DNA from: Chloracidobacterium sp.
GTDB lineage: Bacteria; Acidobacteriota; Blastocatellia; Pyrinomonadales; Pyrinomonadaceae
Assembly: GCA_016712045.1 (NCBI GenBank)
Contig: JADJRV010000014.1
Coordinates: 1-32,835, forward strand
Length of the DNA stretch: 32,835 bases
Direction of reading: 5' to 3'
Of this stretch, positions 25,637 to 32,835 are shown piece after piece. The notes below the pieces were generated by a model. It saw only the letters and a list, made by a program, of their open reading frames with translations. It was not told where the DNA came from and made no database searches. The stretch's first letter is position 1. Every line of letters starts with the position of its first letter. Made by a program: the position numbers and the translations under genes.

Positions 25637-26192
25637 AGGCAGATGTGCAAGAGTTTAGCACGTTATTCTAGCCCATAAACGGCCGTTTTGTGCATCCATT
25701 CCTACTTGGCGTCAGCCCCTTTGGACCCAGTCTAAAACGAATCTTCCGGCGAGGGCCGGCTTTGGCCGGGTGACGGCGCCTGCCGGTTTCAAACGTTCCG
25801 TCTTCGCACATCGCTTGAGCGTTCGTCGCGAAGGTGGCGGGTTGATGATGCGATGTTTGCGGATGAGTCGTTCAATCTCAGAAGCGGATCTTTTAACACT
25901 GGCAGTAAATCAATAAGTGTTGTATAGTATTCATATATCGTGCACGGATTTGGTTGAATTAGACGCAGCGATACGGTCAGTTGTGATCAAAAAAGTGGGC
26001 GTTTCGCAAACCTGCAAGATAGAAAAATATAAAACAAGAAAGATACGTTGTGTTGTGCACCAATATCAATGTACCCGCAGAATAGCGTTTCCTATGTTGG
26101 TGATCTATTCTCAGTTCTTAGCCGGACGACATATGGCGGCGGAACCATAAATCTCAATAAAACTGTTAGCCCGACTATCGTCAAACTTCTTT
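25637..26192. other. Gene-poor stretch between the TPR gene and the phage module
   Basis: No gene I can support. 25730-25870 is GC-rich with a self-complementary GGGCCGGCTTTGGCCGGG-like hairpin near 25757-25780. 25880-26190 turns AT-rich, with a low-complexity 77-codon open frame (25917-26150) lacking any family pattern. A TATAAT at 26199-26204 could begin transcription toward the phage genes. The composition change marks a likely boundary of the insert, but no direct repeat or tRNA was seen. Confidence 0.4.
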
Positions 26193-26541
26193 ATGCTATA
26201 TAATAATTGGCCGTATGGCTCATTTCCTGAACGACACCAAACATATTACGCCTTCGGGCCGGATTCATTCCTCAGTCATGGCAACTCTGGAGACCCGCGA
26301 TGCGAGTCGATCACTCTCGGCCATCCGCTACCCGTCATCTTTTTTACGGTCGGCAAGACCGATCGACGTTCTGCTACAGATCCATCTGGCGAAACGAGGA
26401 TAAGAATAACGATGAAAAGCAGGCCGTACGCCAGACGGTCGAAGCGGGTCTTTGATCCAAGAGAACTCGGACGCAAAACAACTCTATCTGCGGCATATCC
26501 GTCCCGCCGACGGCTAAAGATCATCGGCGGGAAATGCGGAA
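26193..26541 (+). other. Unresolved phage-side stretch before the terminase core
   Basis: Several overlapping open frames exist on both strands but none is convincing. On the plus strand, charged pieces such as QENSDAKQLYLRHIRPADG (about 26455-26515) could be the broken terminase N-terminus or a small terminase gene. On the minus strand a frame with a hydrophobic run (LAYGLLFIVILILVS) lies opposite. TATAAT (26199-26204) sits 10 bases before an ATG (26215). Confidence 0.3.
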
Positions 26542-27999
26542 TTGGGGTGGGAACAATTCAGGTTACTCTCGAGCTTGCAAGGCCGCTATCCGCTGATCGG
26601 GCTGATCAAGAAATTTAGCGGGATCGCGGAAGGCTTGAGGAAGGATTGGCGAAAAAGCGCAAAACCTCAAAGAAGTTCGGATTTTGAGGCGTTGGCTGCG
26701 AACGCATTTTTCCAGAGGAAATGGGGAGCAAAGTTTCGGAGCACATCCCACAAACGGCTGAAAATTTCAATCGAAAAAGGCGGGCTGATGATATTTACTG
26801 CCGCCGCGTCACGCCAAATCGGAGATGATCGCGGTGCGTTACGCCGCATGGCGGCTTGCGATCAAAGCCGAGAATGCAGATCATCGTCCGAATTATCCTA
26901 AACAGCGGCTCGCCAACCGTTTCGCGGACCTTGGACCGGATCGATCAAGGTGCTGCGTCCGTTTCCGGCAAAAAGAGCGAGACAACCGCCTTGCTCAACC
27001 GGGCCGACGAATGGGAAACGCCCGAGGGCGGCGGCGTCAAGGCCGTCGGCGTCGGCAGCGGGGTGACAGGATTTGGAGCCGATCTGATCATCATCGATGA
27101 TCCGGTAAGGAGCCGTGCCCACGCCGAAAGCACAAACAATCGCGAAAAGATCTGGGACTGGTATTCCACTGATCTGCACACGCGGCTCGAGCCCAATGCC
27201 GGGATCTCTCGTCCTGATCCGAACACGCTTGCACGAAGACGATCTCGCCGGCCACTGATCCGGGCAAGCGTCGGAAACGGCGAAAAATGGGGATATCATC
27301 TCACTGCCCGCCTCGCCGGGGCAGAACCCGGTTCCTCAGTCGAAAGAAGGAGCGGCTTTGTGTCACGCAGGTTCCAAAGGCGAACTGGAAAGAAGCAGAC
27401 GTTTCTCGGGTCCTACTCGGTTACGTCTCTGTATCAGCAAAGGTAAATACAGATTGACGGGCGATGTTCAAACCCGCGATGTTTGCCCGAATCGCGGTAC
27501 GGGCTCCTCAGGGACTCGTGGGTGCGTGGATACGATCTCGCGGTATCGAAACACCCCCGGACAAAGCGCCGACTATACCGCGTCGTTTCGCTATGCGATG
27601 GACGGCGATAGAACGCTCTATGTATCAGACGGTTTTCGAGCTGACGAGTATCCCGAACGGCGGCGTTATGTCTCAGAAGACTCCGAAGCCGAAATGGAGA
27701 CGGTCCACTGCGTCGAAATGCTCTGCACGGACAAGCGTTGGTACAGGACGTCAGGAAAAAGTCAGGGCCCGCTCCGTTGCAGGCGGTCCAAAGCAGACAA
27801 GGACAAGATCACCCAAAGAAAACCTGTGGCTGCGCCGATCGCCGAGGCCGGAAAGATAGTGCTGATACAAGGGTCGTGGATAAGCGTTTGTCGATGAAGT
27901 TTGTCGATTTCCGCCGCCGTAAACGACGATCAGGTCGATGCCGTCAGTCTTGCAGTCAGGATGCTAAGCCGGCCCAAGCGATCACTGATAAGATTTTGA
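26542..27999 (+). CDS. Phage terminase large subunit, frameshifted
   Basis: This is the ATP-driven DNA-packaging motor and nuclease. Frame-joined motifs: PPRHAKSEM (about 26803-26829), the Walker-A-like loop, followed by IAVRYAAWRLAIK; then SGKKSET..LLNRADEWETP, VKAVGVGSGVTGFGADLIII and DDPVRSRAHAES, where IIIDDP is the Walker B region; REKIWDWYSTDLHTRLEPNA; then HEDDLAGHLI, the arm typical of this terminase group. The nuclease half has SADYTASFRYAMDGDRTLYV, YPE-RRYV, TVHCVE and the end DDQVDAVSLAVRMLSRPKRS, with nuclease Asp residues, stop 27997-27999. The N-terminal boundary is uncertain because frames shift often between 26440 and 26800. At least eight indels. Identity as large terminase is firm from motif order. 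Confidence 0.83.
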
Positions 28000-28023
28000 T
28001 CAAACTACATACGCTAAAAACAT

Positions 28024-29402
28024 ATGAACAAAGATATCGAAAAAGAATCTAGCGGATCTGAGGAGCTTCACGGGTGAGCGTTATGCCAAACCAACGCGCT
28101 ATTATCGATGGGGATCACGATCTGGCGTTTGCGACGCAGAAATTTGAGAACGCTTGGAACGCTGTTTCGCGAGTTTGCACTAAACCTTTGCCAGTCATCT
28201 GCGACGCGGAATCCGCGATGTTGCGGGTGACAGGGTTTAGTGTTGACTCTATCGCGGGCAAGGCCTGATGTGTCGGCTGGCAGCCGGCACTCCGACACGC
28301 GGCGTATCCGGCATACGAACCGAATGGACACGCGTGCCGGTGAGGTTCATAAAGAAGCTCTTCAGAATGGCGACGCTTATATTATTGTGTGGTCGAATGC
28401 CCGCGGCGAGGCCGTATTTTATCCCAACTGTGCCGCGAACAGAGCGTCACCTATGACGAAGATTCGCCCGGCCTGATCCGACGTGCGGCAAAAGATTGGC
28501 TCGACGCGGACAAGCATGTACGGCCCAATCTGTTCTACCCCGACAAGATCGAGAAATATATCTCACGAGGCAAGAGCGAGGGGGCGATGCCGGACGCCAA
28601 AGACTTTGTGCCGCCAGAAGTCCAAAGACCCAAGTCCAAGGTCCAAGTCAGCGGACGCGGAAAGCCTGGGACATTGGACATGGGACATGGACGGTTCCCA
28701 ACCTTTCGGCGTCGTACCTGTCTTTCATTTTGCCAACAACGCCGGACATCGACAGCGGGCGTTGGAGCTTGAGGCGGCGATTCCGGTGCAGGACGGGCTG
28801 AACAAATCGGTGCTCGATATGCTCGTCGATGGAATTTGCGGCGTACCGCCAACGCTGGCGCCGGATCGAGGTCGAGTACGACAAGGACGGCAAGACGGTC
28901 GCTCCGTTCGGAGCGGGCGTCGAACACCTGTGGATCGCGAACGACCTGAGTGCAAAAAGTTGGCGATTTTGAGGCCGCTCAGCTTGAGCAGTTTCTCAAG
29001 GTCAAGGACGGCTTTCGAGTTGATATCGCCTCGGTGACCGGCACGCCGCTGCATTACCTTTGCAAAATGACCGGCGGCTTCCCCAGCGGCGAATCGCTTA
29101 AAAAGCCGAGACCCGTTTCCTCGCAAAGGTGCGCGACCGGCAGACGTCGTTCGGACAAGTATGGGCGGACGTGATGGGTTGCCCTGCGGATCGAGGGCCG
29201 CAAAACCGCTCGCCTAATAACCGAATGGAAGACCCCACCGATGTCCGGAACGCGAAGTGCTCCGAAAATATCCTGCTCAAAAAACAGATCGGCCTACCCG
29301 TCGAACAGGCCCCTGCTCGAAGCCGGTTACGGCGAGGCGGATGTGAAAGAGATGGTCAAAAGTCAGCGTCGAATGACGGTGGTGGTGGTGGTTCCGAAGT
29401 GA
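28024..29402 (+). CDS. Phage portal protein, SPP1/gp6 type, frameshifted
   Basis: This is the dodecameric head vertex through which DNA enters. ATG 28024 begins MNKDIEKESSGSEELH. Later pieces: DGDHDLAFATQKFENAW, VTGFSVDS, EVHKEALQNGDAYIIVWSNA, CAAN..TYDEDSPGLIRRAA, W-DADKHV, NLFYPDKIEKYISRGKSEG. Then a heptameric repeat gives EVQRPKSKVQ, followed by FGVVPVFHFANNA, IPVQDGLNKSVLDMLVDG, VEYDKDGK, APFGAGVEHLW, FLKVKDGFRVDIASVTGTPL, GGFPSGESLKKAE and ILLKKQIGLPVEQA, ending at TGA 29400-29402. This series is characteristic of the SPP1-like portal family (gp6). About ten indels. The gene starts 24 bases after the terminase stop. Confidence 0.8.
28620..28692. repeat. Inverted heptameric repeat, family B-like, in the portal gene
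   Basis: The left arm (28620-28649) is CCAAAGACCCAAGTCCAAGG and on; the right arm (28667-28692) is TGGGACATTGGACATGGGAC and on. The unit (CCCAAGT / GGGACAT) and the arm-spacer-arm form match the element in purL. It falls in a variable stretch between PPEV and FGVVPVFHF of the portal. Confidence 0.7.
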
Positions 29403-29896
29403 CTCAGCGGGAATTCTTGCAGGACAGCTGAGCTTTTGAAGGAAAAGCAAGGGAAGACCACCCGAATAAGCGAAGCTGAACGTTAATGAAAATTCCAGAC
29501 CACACCGGAATTGAAGGTTGTGAATCGGAAAAATCAATCCGACATATGGCGACAAACGATCAACAGCCAGAGCAATAGCCGGGTAAGAAAAGAAAATAAG
29601 TAACAATCATCGCCCATGCGGCTTTATCCTTTGCTAATAAAGCGAAAGGGCGCCCACCGCAATTAGGCTCGAATTGAAATTCAGGAGAAACGCGATTACT
29701 GGGTGCTGGTCACGTATGGGCATCGATAAGACTCCAAACGGACCTGCTGCTGAAGAACGACGTCAGAACGGAAGCGAAAGAAGAAGCGCTCGTGAGCCTG
29801 CATATTTACAAAGCCGACGTGGAGGACGTTTGATCTGATTTTCCATACGAAAACCTGGGAAAAGTTACTTACACAGATAACACGAAAAGGAGATTT
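29403..29896 (+). other. Phage intergenic stretch with a possible small broken ORF
   Basis: There is no recognised gene between portal and scaffold. Fragments look coding but do not join: KEKQGKTTRISEAER (about 29433-29480) and, after a Shine-Dalgarno-like AGGAG near 29682, LLLKNDVRTEAKEEALVSLH and IYKADVEDV with stop 29831-29833. These could be remains of a minor head protein of the kind often found between portal and scaffold. I give no function. Confidence 0.3.
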
Positions 29897-30383
29897 ATGA
29901 AAACAAAACGAACCAATATAACGAAGCTCCCAGGTCAGTACCCGGAACAACAGTGGCAGAGACTTCCACGCCTCCTGCCGCTGCCGGTACTGACATCTCC
30001 CACGCAGAACTTGCGGCGGAGAACGAACAGCTCAGGACAACGATCCGGCTCAATGCGGCTCACCGGCAGATAACGGGCGAGCTGGCGAGGGCCGGGGCGA
30101 GGTCGCCGGAGCTGCTGTTCGACGCGGCGAAGGGCGATCTGCAGTTTGCCGCGGACGGCACGCTGACAAACGCGGCGGCGATCGTCGCGCGTTTGGAGGA
30201 CGCATTCCCCGAGCAATTTGCCGTCGAGCCGCCGATCGGTCCGATCGACGGCGGTGCCGGCCGTGCGGCCGTGCCCGCCTGAGCAAAGATGTCGGCTGCT
30301 GCGAGATCGCCCGACTCGACTGGGCGGCCGTTCGGCAGCGGCTCTCACTGAAAAATAGTCCGGCGAGATCGATCTCCGGCTAA
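29897..30383 (+). CDS. Scaffold-like phage protein, frameshifted
   Basis: AGGAG stands just before ATG 29897. After a short N-terminus (MKTKRTNITKLPGQYPE) and one slip, the open frame has a Pro/Ala-rich start (VAETSTPPAAAGTDIS), a helix (HAELAAENEQLRTTIRLNAA), GELARAGARSPELLFDAAKG and DLQFAADGTLTNAAAIVARL-EDAFPEQF. The helix-then-KGD..DDGTLTN..PEQF pattern is that of small scaffold/GP20-like proteins encoded just before the major capsid gene. A further slip near 30283 allows AAEIARLDWAAVRQ and a stop around 30381. Position and composition support scaffolding or capsid assembly. Confidence 0.55.
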
Positions 30384-30406
30384 CTACAAACAACGAACAA
30401 AACACT

Positions 30407-31258
30407 ATGGCAATTGATTTTTTACCCACAGTTTGGGCGGCAAGGCTGCTTGTCGCTTTGGAAAAGGCTCTCGTATACGGACAGGCGAATGTGTCCAACC
30501 GTGATTACGAGGGCGAGATCCGCGAGGCCGGTAATACGGTCAAGATCGGTTCGATCGGCGACGTGTCGATCGGCAATTACGTCAAAAATACTGACATCTC
30601 AGACCCCGAGGTGCTGACCGATGAGGAACAGTCGCTGCTGATCGACAACGCCAAGTACTTTAACTTTTACGTCGACAGCGTCGACCGTGCCCAGGCGAAC
30701 GCCAACATTATGGATGAGGCGATGCGTCGTTCGGCGTGGTCGCTGCGTGCGGCCGCCGACTCGTTCCTTGCCTCGACGATGGAGGCAGCCGTGCCCGGCG
30801 GTAACAAGATCGGTTCCGTCGGCACGCCGATCGTCCCGACCAAAGACGACGCATACGAGTATCTCGTCGATCTCGGCGTCCTGCTCGACGAGGGCAACGT
30901 TCCGACCGACGGCCGCTTTGTCGTCGTGCCGGCGTGGTTTCACGGCCTGCTGCTCAAGGACGACCGCTTCGTCCGTTCGGGAACCTTTCGCGGCGACGTC
31001 CGGCTGGCAAACGGCGAGGTCGGCGAGGCCGCCGGTTTTCGCATACTGAAATCCAACAACGTGCCGAACGACGCAGGCACCAAATACAAGATCATCGCCG
31101 GACACGCGATGGCGACGGCCTTTGCCGAGCAGGTCGTCGACGTCCAGACGTACAAACCCGAAAAGCGTTTCGGCGATGCGGTCAGGGGCTGCACGTCTAC
31201 GGCGCCAAGGTCGTCAGGCCCGACGTCGCTGGCGATGATCATCGCCAGCAAGGCGTAA
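30407..31258 (+). CDS. Major capsid protein (P22 coat-like), with a compensated frameshift
   Basis: 283 residues, almost wholly open. MAIDFLPTVWAARLLVALEK, ALVYGQANVSNRDYEGEI, GNTVKIGSIGDVSIGNY, DISDPEVLTDEEQSLLIDNA, FNFYVDSVDRAQANANIMDE and VDLGVLLDEGNVPTDGRFVV fit the P22-type coat family. Between about 31185 and 31225 the written frame gives CTSTAPRSSGPTS; the adjacent frame reads LHVYGAKVVRPD, which fits the family, so two opposite indels cancel. No Shine-Dalgarno is seen before ATG 30407, odd for an abundant virion protein. It lies after the scaffold-like gene and before a family C repeat. Confidence 0.87.
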   Translation: MAIDFLPTVWAARLLVALEKALVYGQANVSNRDYEGEIREAGNTVKIGSIGDVSIGNYVKNTDISDPEVLTDEEQSLLIDNAKYFNFYVDSVDRAQANANIMDEAMRRSAWSLRAAADSFLASTMEAAVPGGNKIGSVGTPIVPTKDDAYEYLVDLGVLLDEGNVPTDGRFVVVPAWFHGLLLKDDRFVRSGTFRGDVRLANGEVGEAAGFRILKSNNVPNDAGTKYKIIAGHAMATAFAEQVVDVQTYKPEKRFGDAVRGCTSTAPRSSGPTSLAMIIASKA

Positions 31259-31260
31259 CG

Positions 31261-31342
31261 CAGTTGTCAGTTGTCGGTGGCCGGTTGTCAAGTTGCCGGC
31301 CGCGATAACCTCTCTCCGACAACTGACTACGACTACTGACAC
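31261..31342. repeat. Inverted heptameric repeat, family C, between capsid and connector genes
   Basis: CAGTTGTCAGTTGTCGGT on the left and CCGACAACTGACTACGACTA on the right form inverted arms, with an inner GGCCGG/CCGGCC pairing. It fills the whole gap from two bases after the capsid stop to one base before the next ATG. It is related to 12676-12754. Confidence 0.75.
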
Positions 31343-31343
31343 T

Positions 31344-31669
31344 ATGGAACCAATCGACAAACTAAAACAACTAACCGCATGGGACATCGAGCCTACTGAC
31401 CGAAGACGACTTAACCCAGGTTGCTCACGCCCGGTCGCCGCTCTCAAAGATGCGGCGGCCTGACTCCCGAGGAAGCGGAATGGACGCCAACCTATGACCT
31501 CACGACGGCCGCCGCTCAGGCTACGGCTGATCAAAGCGGCTCGTGCCGCCGCCCCCGATGGTCGATACACCTGAGGCAGGAATGGTCACGTCAAAAGTCT
31601 TTGACAACTGCCGGGCAATGGCTCAGATCTGTGCGTCAAAACGCACAGCAAGGCGTTTCGATCATTTAA
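31344..31669 (+). CDS. Small head-tail connector-like phage protein, frameshifted
   Basis: ATG 31344 starts MEPIDKLKQLTAWDIEPT. Pieces in the other frames read TEDDL-TQVA, PVAALKDAA, LTPEEAEWTPTYDLTTAAAQ, LIKAARAAAPDG, and EAGMVTSKVFDNCRAMAQIC with ASKRTARRF, ending at TAA 31667-31669. About 108 residues after repair, mostly helical. Position right after the capsid gene and the helical make-up match small head-completion/connector proteins; the family name is not certain. Four or so indels. Its leader is the family C repeat. Confidence 0.5.
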
Positions 31670-31703
31670 CATATTCGTTATTGCGAATATATAGAATTCT
31701 ACG

Positions 31704-31740
31704 GGCGGCCGACTGGCCGCCGCTTTTTGCATTTTCCTTT
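31704..31740 (+). terminator. Strong terminator closing the phage module
   Basis: GGCGGCC-GACT-GGCCGCC (31704-31721) forms a 7-bp GC stem with a four-base loop. It is followed by GCTTTTTGCATTTTCCTTTT. It separates the phage genes from trmFO. Confidence 0.85.
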
Positions 31741-31745
31741 TAGCC

Positions 31746-31751
31746 TATAAT
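31746..31751 (+). promoter_or_regulatory. -10 element very close to the trmFO start
   Basis: TATAAT ends seven bases before ATG 31759, so transcription would begin at or next to the start codon, giving a leaderless or near-leaderless message. CGGAG between the two could instead serve as a Shine-Dalgarno from an upstream promoter. Confidence 0.4.
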
Positions 31752-31758
31752 CGGAGCA

Positions 31759-32835
31759 ATGGATGTAATCACCGTAATAGGCGGCGGACTTGCAGGAGTC
31801 GAGGCAGCGTGGCAGGCGGCGGAGATGAGGGCGAAGGTTCCCGGTTGGCGGTTGCAGCCGGTACAGCAGACGCCTGCACCGGACCGAAATCAGCTGCTGA
31901 GATCGTTTGCTCCAATTCGCTCAAGACAGACGAGCGGTTCGGCAGCATACCTTTTGAAAGAAGAGCTGCGTCGGGGTGGTTCGATGGTTTTGGAAGTTGC
32001 CCACCGCGACACGCGTTCCGGCGGGTGCAGCTTTGTCGGTGGATCAGGATCAAGTTTGCCGGAGTTGATCACCGAGCGAGTTGGGAATCATCCAAGATAT
32101 CGAGATCGTCCGCGAAGAGACATCGATCCCCAGGCGATGGCGTGTCGATCATCGCAACGGGCCGCTTACCTCAGACGCACTTTGGCTACAGAGATCATGA
32201 AGCTGACCCGAATTTGATGACCAGCTTTATTTTTACGATGCGATCCGCGCACCGATCATTGCGGCGGATTCACCGATCGATATGTCGGTGGCGTTCGAAG
32301 CCGCCCGCTATGATAAGGGCGGCGTGGATTCTAGTAATTGCCCGATGGACCGCGATCGGTACGGGAGTTGTTTGTCGACGCTGTGCTGCAAAGTCGGTGC
32401 CGCTCAAACGGTTTGAGGACACGCATTGGTTTGAGTCGTGTCTGCCGATCGAGGAGATCGCCCGACGCGGGCCTGAGACTTTGCGGATTGGGCCGATGAA
32501 GCCAAAGGTTTGCGGCACCCGAAAACCGGCGAAGACTATGGGCGTGTGTGCAGCTTCGCCGGGGAAAATATGATGGCCGACGCATACGGCATGGTCGGGT
32601 TTTCAAAACCACCTGCGGCGGGAGCAGGGCGAATTTAACTCGACCTGATACCCAGTTTGGAAAACGCCGAGTTTTGCAGTTTGGCCAGATCCACCGCAAT
32701 ACATTTATCAACTCGCCGAAGATATTAAATGAATCTTTAGAAACGCGTGCGAACCCGCGACTCTTTTCGCCAGGACAGATCACCGGCGTCGAAGGCTATC
32801 GTCAGATCCGTCGCCACCGGCTGGCTCGCTGGTAT
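31759..32835 (+). CDS. trmFO: TrmFO, folate-dependent tRNA (uracil-54) methyltransferase, partial and frameshifted
   Basis: This FAD enzyme uses methylenetetrahydrofolate to make ribothymidine 54 in tRNA. The start is clear: MDVITVIGGGLAGVEAAWQA, the FAD-binding GGGLAG motif. Frame-joined blocks follow: RPVQQTPA, AEIVCSNSLKTDERFGS, AYLLKEELRRGGSMVLEVAH, DGVSIIATG, ARYDKGG, VNCPMDRD, VPLKRFEDTHWFESCLPIEE, IARRGPETLR-GPMKPK, MMADAYGMVGF, LENAEF, QFGQIHRNTFINSPKILN, ESLETRANPRLFF and GQITGVEGY. It is cut by the window edge at about residue 360 of some 440. Roughly a dozen indels; every domain piece is conserved, so the gene is very likely functional in the organism. Confidence 0.9.

Larger units (their letters stand above)
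26193..31740 (+). mobile_element. Prophage-derived head-morphogenesis module
   Basis: Contiguous plus-strand genes follow the canonical tailed-phage head order: large terminase, portal, scaffold-like, major capsid, connector-like. A terminator closes the module, and trmFO follows. No integrase, repressor, lysis, tail tube, tape measure or baseplate genes are present, so this is an incomplete prophage or a retained capsid operon. Host-type heptameric repeats lie in the portal gene and between the capsid and connector genes, implying long residence. Frame breaks are frequent but have the same character as those in serC and trmFO. The left edge is uncertain. Confidence 0.7.

Noticed and set aside
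25917..26150. 77-codon ORF in the AT-rich gap
   Set aside because: No recognisable motif, poor start context and neighbouring indel noise; not enough to call a gene.
26276..26524. Minus-strand ORF with a hydrophobic run near the phage border
   Set aside because: Opposes the phage reading direction, lacks a ribosome-binding site and matches no family; may be chance.
31185..31230. Novel capsid C-terminal segment CTSTAPRSSGPTS
   Set aside because: The adjacent frame gives LHVYGAKVVRPD, which fits coat proteins; two opposite indels explain the written sequence.
26193..31740. Gene transfer agent cluster
   Set aside because: GTA clusters carry head and tail genes together; no tail gene is present and the SPP1-type portal plus P22-like coat do not match the known GTA set.
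1..32835. tRNA or rRNA genes, insertion sequences and riboswitches
   Set aside because: I looked for T-loop motifs, conserved rRNA tracts, transposase motifs and common riboswitch cores by eye and saw none; a covariance-model scan was not possible.

Overview
The window looks like chromosomal DNA of an Acidobacteriota member, most likely Blastocatellia/Pyrinomonadales. This is an inference. It rests on an expanded family of membrane proteins that begin with a small Cys zinc-ribbon (MKRCPECRRDYYDDTLLYCL type) and continue into TPR or PD40 beta-propeller domains, and on a Ser/Thr kinase fused to PD40 repeats beside them. No rRNA, tRNA or CRISPR array was found by eye.

Layout. 1-4152: 3' part of serC, an unnamed helical protein, a cold-shock gene (minus), then kynA overlapping a periplasmic 5'-nucleotidase gene. 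4093-8788 (minus): a redoxin and a TlpA-like thioredoxin as one unit, a terminator, then purL-hemW. 9002-10951: a zinc-ribbon/TPR gene, followed by the tail of one lost paralogue and the head of another. 10995-14008: a DUF1569 protein, a lytic transglycosylase (minus) and a soluble PRC/MgtE-N/CBS protein. 14036-20153 (minus): a compact run of kinase-PD40, BON protein, zinc-ribbon PD40 protein, an orphan zinc-ribbon head and a BrnTA-like toxin-antitoxin pair. 20392-23757: a large secreted BNR/sortilin-like propeller protein. 23822-25636 (minus): a second zinc-ribbon/TPR gene, again followed by an orphan head. About 26.2-31.7 kb: a phage head module (large terminase, SPP1-type portal, scaffold-like protein, major capsid, connector-like protein), closed by a strong terminator. 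31759-end: trmFO, cut by the window edge.

Reading-frame quality is very uneven. serC, csp, kynA, the nucleotidase, the distal half of the BNR gene, both TPR genes, all phage genes and trmFO are each cut by several single-base indels, while the amino-acid text on either side of each indel stays conserved. 4.2-8.0 kb and 11.0-20.0 kb are nearly clean. This fits an under-polished long-read consensus better than mass pseudogenisation, so frameshifted genes are annotated here over their full inferred span.

Two structural themes stand out. First, several short elements are built of seven-base units, mostly as inverted arrays. They lie both between genes and in frame inside genes (hemW, purL, a TPR gene, the phage portal). 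Second, three zinc-ribbon-family tails are followed 9-12 bases later by an orphan copy of the family's first codons, the expected trace of collapsed tandem arrays.
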